Origin: Pseudoalteromonas sp. T1lg48
GTDB lineage: Bacteria; Pseudomonadota; Gammaproteobacteria; Enterobacterales; Alteromonadaceae
Assembly: GCF_002964785.1 (NCBI RefSeq)
Contig: NZ_PQCC01000013.1
Coordinates: 1-64,000, forward strand
Reading direction: 5' to 3'
Length of the DNA: 64,000 nt
Made by a program: the position numbers and the translations under genes. Each line of letters begins with the position of its first letter. Position 1 is the stretch's first letter. Under the pieces are notes generated by a model, which ran no database searches, was not told where the DNA came from, and saw only the letters and a list, made by a program, of their open reading frames with translations. Shown one piece after another: positions 61,628 to 64,000 of this stretch.

Positions 61628-62217
61628 AAAAATACCTCGTGCCCGCCTCGCTAGCATTACTAGCTACTCTAAGCACAACGGCCCAGGCCGATAATGGTGT
61701 GAATATCCAGGCGTTAAAAGCCTGTAGCTATATCGAAAACGATTTCCGCCGCCTTTTGTGTTACGACAACATTATGGCCGGCAAACCCATCGACAGTATG
61801 CCTGCCAACGCGCCTGCCGAAGTGCCCGCGCAATCACAGAAAGGAAAAGGCAAGGGACCTAGCGCCAATGCTGCAGGTGCGGCTGCAGGTGCGACTGCAG
61901 GTGCTGGTGCGGCGGCAAGTGCTGCCAGCAACAAAGGCAACAACAGCAAACGCGAGTTTGGCCTAGAGCATAAGCAAAAAGACGATAACGACGGTAACCC
62001 AGATGAACTTGTGGCCAAGGTTAGCCAGGTAAAAGAAGCCCCTTATGGCGAGCTGATCATTACCCTGGATAACGGCCAGCGCTGGCGCCAGATAGGCACC
62101 GATTCATTCCGTATCAGTAAAAACGATACCGTAGTGATCAGTCGCGCCATGTTCAATTCCTTCTTGTTGAAAAAACAAGGCAGCAACAAAAGCATCCGTG
62201 TAAAACGCACCGACTAA
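61624..62217 (+). CDS. Periplasmic hypothetical protein between tatC and tatD
   Basis: The family is not firmly recognised. The 197-residue product has a Sec signal (ending TTAQA-DN) and an N-terminal segment with two cysteines (ALKACSYIENDFRRLLCYDNI). A low-complexity Ala/Gly linker (about 78-103, tandem GCAGGTG codons) leads to a C-terminal domain containing GELIITLDNGQRWRQIGTDSFRISKND and ending in basic residues. The two-cysteine segment plus a small C-terminal domain recalls VasI-like T6SS accessory proteins, but no T6SS gene is near. Its ATG overlaps the tatC stop (ATGA). Confidence 0.75.
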   Translation: MKKYLVPASLALLATLSTTAQADNGVNIQALKACSYIENDFRRLLCYDNIMAGKPIDSMPANAPAEVPAQSQKGKGKGPSANAAGAAAGATAGAGAAASAASNKGNNSKREFGLEHKQKDDNDGNPDELVAKVSQVKEAPYGELIITLDNGQRWRQIGTDSFRISKNDTVVISRAMFNSFLLKKQGSNKSIRVKRTD

Positions 62218-62221
62218 GCTC

Positions 62222-62992
62222 ATGATCGACGCCGGCGTTAACCTTAGTAGTAGTCAATTTCGCCATGATCTTGATACCGTGGTTACCCGCGCCCGCGAGG
62301 CCGGCGTCCAATCCATGATGGTGATCGGCTGTGATGAAGCGGATAGCCAGCAAGCGCTGGAACTGGCGCAGCAATTTGACCTCTATAGCTGCGCCGGCAT
62401 TCATCCCCATAATGCCAAGGATGCCACGGACGATTTCGCTGCCAATCTCACCGCTATGGCACAGGCCAAAGAAGTCATCGCCATCGGTGAATGCGGCCTC
62501 GACTATAATCGTGACTTTTCTCCCCGTCCGCAGCAAAGAGACGTTTTTGCCCGTCAGTTAGCACTTGCTAACGAATTAGATATGCCGGTGTATTTACACG
62601 AACGCGACGCCCATGATGATATGCTTGCCATGCTGCGTGAGTATCAGCCTCGCGGAGTATTGCACTGCTTTACCGGCAACCGCCAGCAGGCGCAAAACTA
62701 TTTAGACCTGGGCCTGTATCTGGGCATTACCGGCTGGGTGTGCGACGAGCGCCGCGGTAGCGACCTCAACGATGCCCTAAATGTGCTGCCCATGAACAGG
62801 CTGCTAATCGAAACCGACGCGCCCTACTTACTGCCGCGCACCATTCGGCCCAAACCCAAGTCTCGCCGCTGCGAGCCGGCGCACTTATCCTATGTGGTGG
62901 CGCATCTAAGCCAGCACTACCAGGTATCCCCAGTGCAATTAAGCGCCACCAGCGTCGCTAACTTCCATTCCCTGTTTGCCCTTGAGCGCTAA
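62222..62992 (+). CDS. tatD: TatD-family metal-dependent deoxyribonuclease
   Basis: The 256-residue TIM-barrel hydrolase lacks the usual opening HxH: it starts MIDAGVNLSSSQF, where E. coli TatD has MFDIGVNLTSSQF. Later ligands are IGECGLDYNRD, LHERDAHDD, GVLHCFTGNRQQA and IETDAPYLLP. TatD is a 3'-5' exonuclease implicated in repair and is not required for Tat export. It is 4 bp after the preceding gene and ends the cotranscribed set. Confidence 0.95.
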   Translation: MIDAGVNLSSSQFRHDLDTVVTRAREAGVQSMMVIGCDEADSQQALELAQQFDLYSCAGIHPHNAKDATDDFAANLTAMAQAKEVIAIGECGLDYNRDFSPRPQQRDVFARQLALANELDMPVYLHERDAHDDMLAMLREYQPRGVLHCFTGNRQQAQNYLDLGLYLGITGWVCDERRGSDLNDALNVLPMNRLLIETDAPYLLPRTIRPKPKSRRCEPAHLSYVVAHLSQHYQVSPVQLSATSVANFHSLFALER

Positions 62993-63074
62993 GGGAAAAT
63001 CGCGCTATCGATAACTATGCGCGACATCAATAAATTATCTCATTGCCAGAGCATCGCCTTGGATTAGCTGGTAA

Positions 63075-64000
<926 letters not shown>

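Noticed and set aside
61858..61935. Tandem GCAGGTG-like repeats as a CRISPR or VNTR locus
   Set aside because: They are codons of an Ala/Gly-rich linker within a signal-peptide-bearing gene; units are too short and imperfect for CRISPR.

Overview
The window is a chromosomal segment of a Gram-negative gammaproteobacterium. It is probably a marine Alteromonadales-type organism related to Shewanella, Pseudoalteromonas, Alteromonas or Rheinheimera; the genus cannot be fixed from sequence alone. The evidence is the spc/alpha ribosomal operons with an E. coli-like S4 regulatory leader, a ubiE-ubiJ-ubiB-tatABC-tatD-hemB cluster, SpeA/SpeE, TorF-family porin, PhoD, YbdG, YiaD and a MITE-like intergenic repeat of a kind common in these marine genera.

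Layout. Positions 1-240 hold the promoters and leader of a ribosomal RNA operon read leftwards out of the window. Positions 440-8951 (minus strand) carry the alpha operon (rpsM-rpsK-rpsD-rpoA-rplQ) and the spc operon (rplN to rpmJ), separated by a terminator and the S4-binding leader. The S10 operon that normally precedes rplN is absent; an AsmA-family gene lies there instead. Positions 11.5-14.5 kb form an accessory-looking stretch: an unrecognised cytoplasmic protein, an AT-rich secreted orphan, and two non-coding blocks rich in hairpins. A TorF-type porin follows, with a clear sigma-54 promoter.

From 15 to 43 kb are house-keeping and envelope genes. They include a YdhF-like reductase, an EEP-fold hydrolase, an ABC ATPase with a fused ABC-permease/M1 peptidase, and a nitroreductase. 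A persulfide-sensor-like repressor (SqrR/BigR type) sits between an RND efflux operon and a DUF2892/rhodanese pair. Then come a Tat-dependent PhoD lipoprotein, a secreted cytochrome-like protein, an ABC exporter broken by a one-base frameshift, YiaD, ChrA, a YbdG-type mechanosensitive channel with two tandem acyltransferases, and divergent speA/speE.

From 43 to 57 kb lie a 162-bp MITE-like element directly ahead of a GH97 glucosidase, an ECF sigma factor coupled to a small membrane protein, and a five-gene unit. That unit encodes an HlyD-type adaptor, a LolD/MacB-type ATPase, a duplicated-FtsX permease, an NtrC-type regulator and an intramembrane-type histidine kinase, and it is preceded by a sigma-54 promoter. 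It looks like a self-regulating envelope-stress or antimicrobial efflux module. The last part (57-64 kb) is the ubiquinone/Tat/TatD/HemB cluster, with hemB cut by the window end.

No tRNA gene, CRISPR array, prophage or intact transposase was seen. The best candidates for something not well described are the sigma-54 controlled ABC/two-component module, the twin-operator sulfur-responsive RND locus, the peptidase-permease fusion and the structured intergenic block at about 13.9-14.26 kb.
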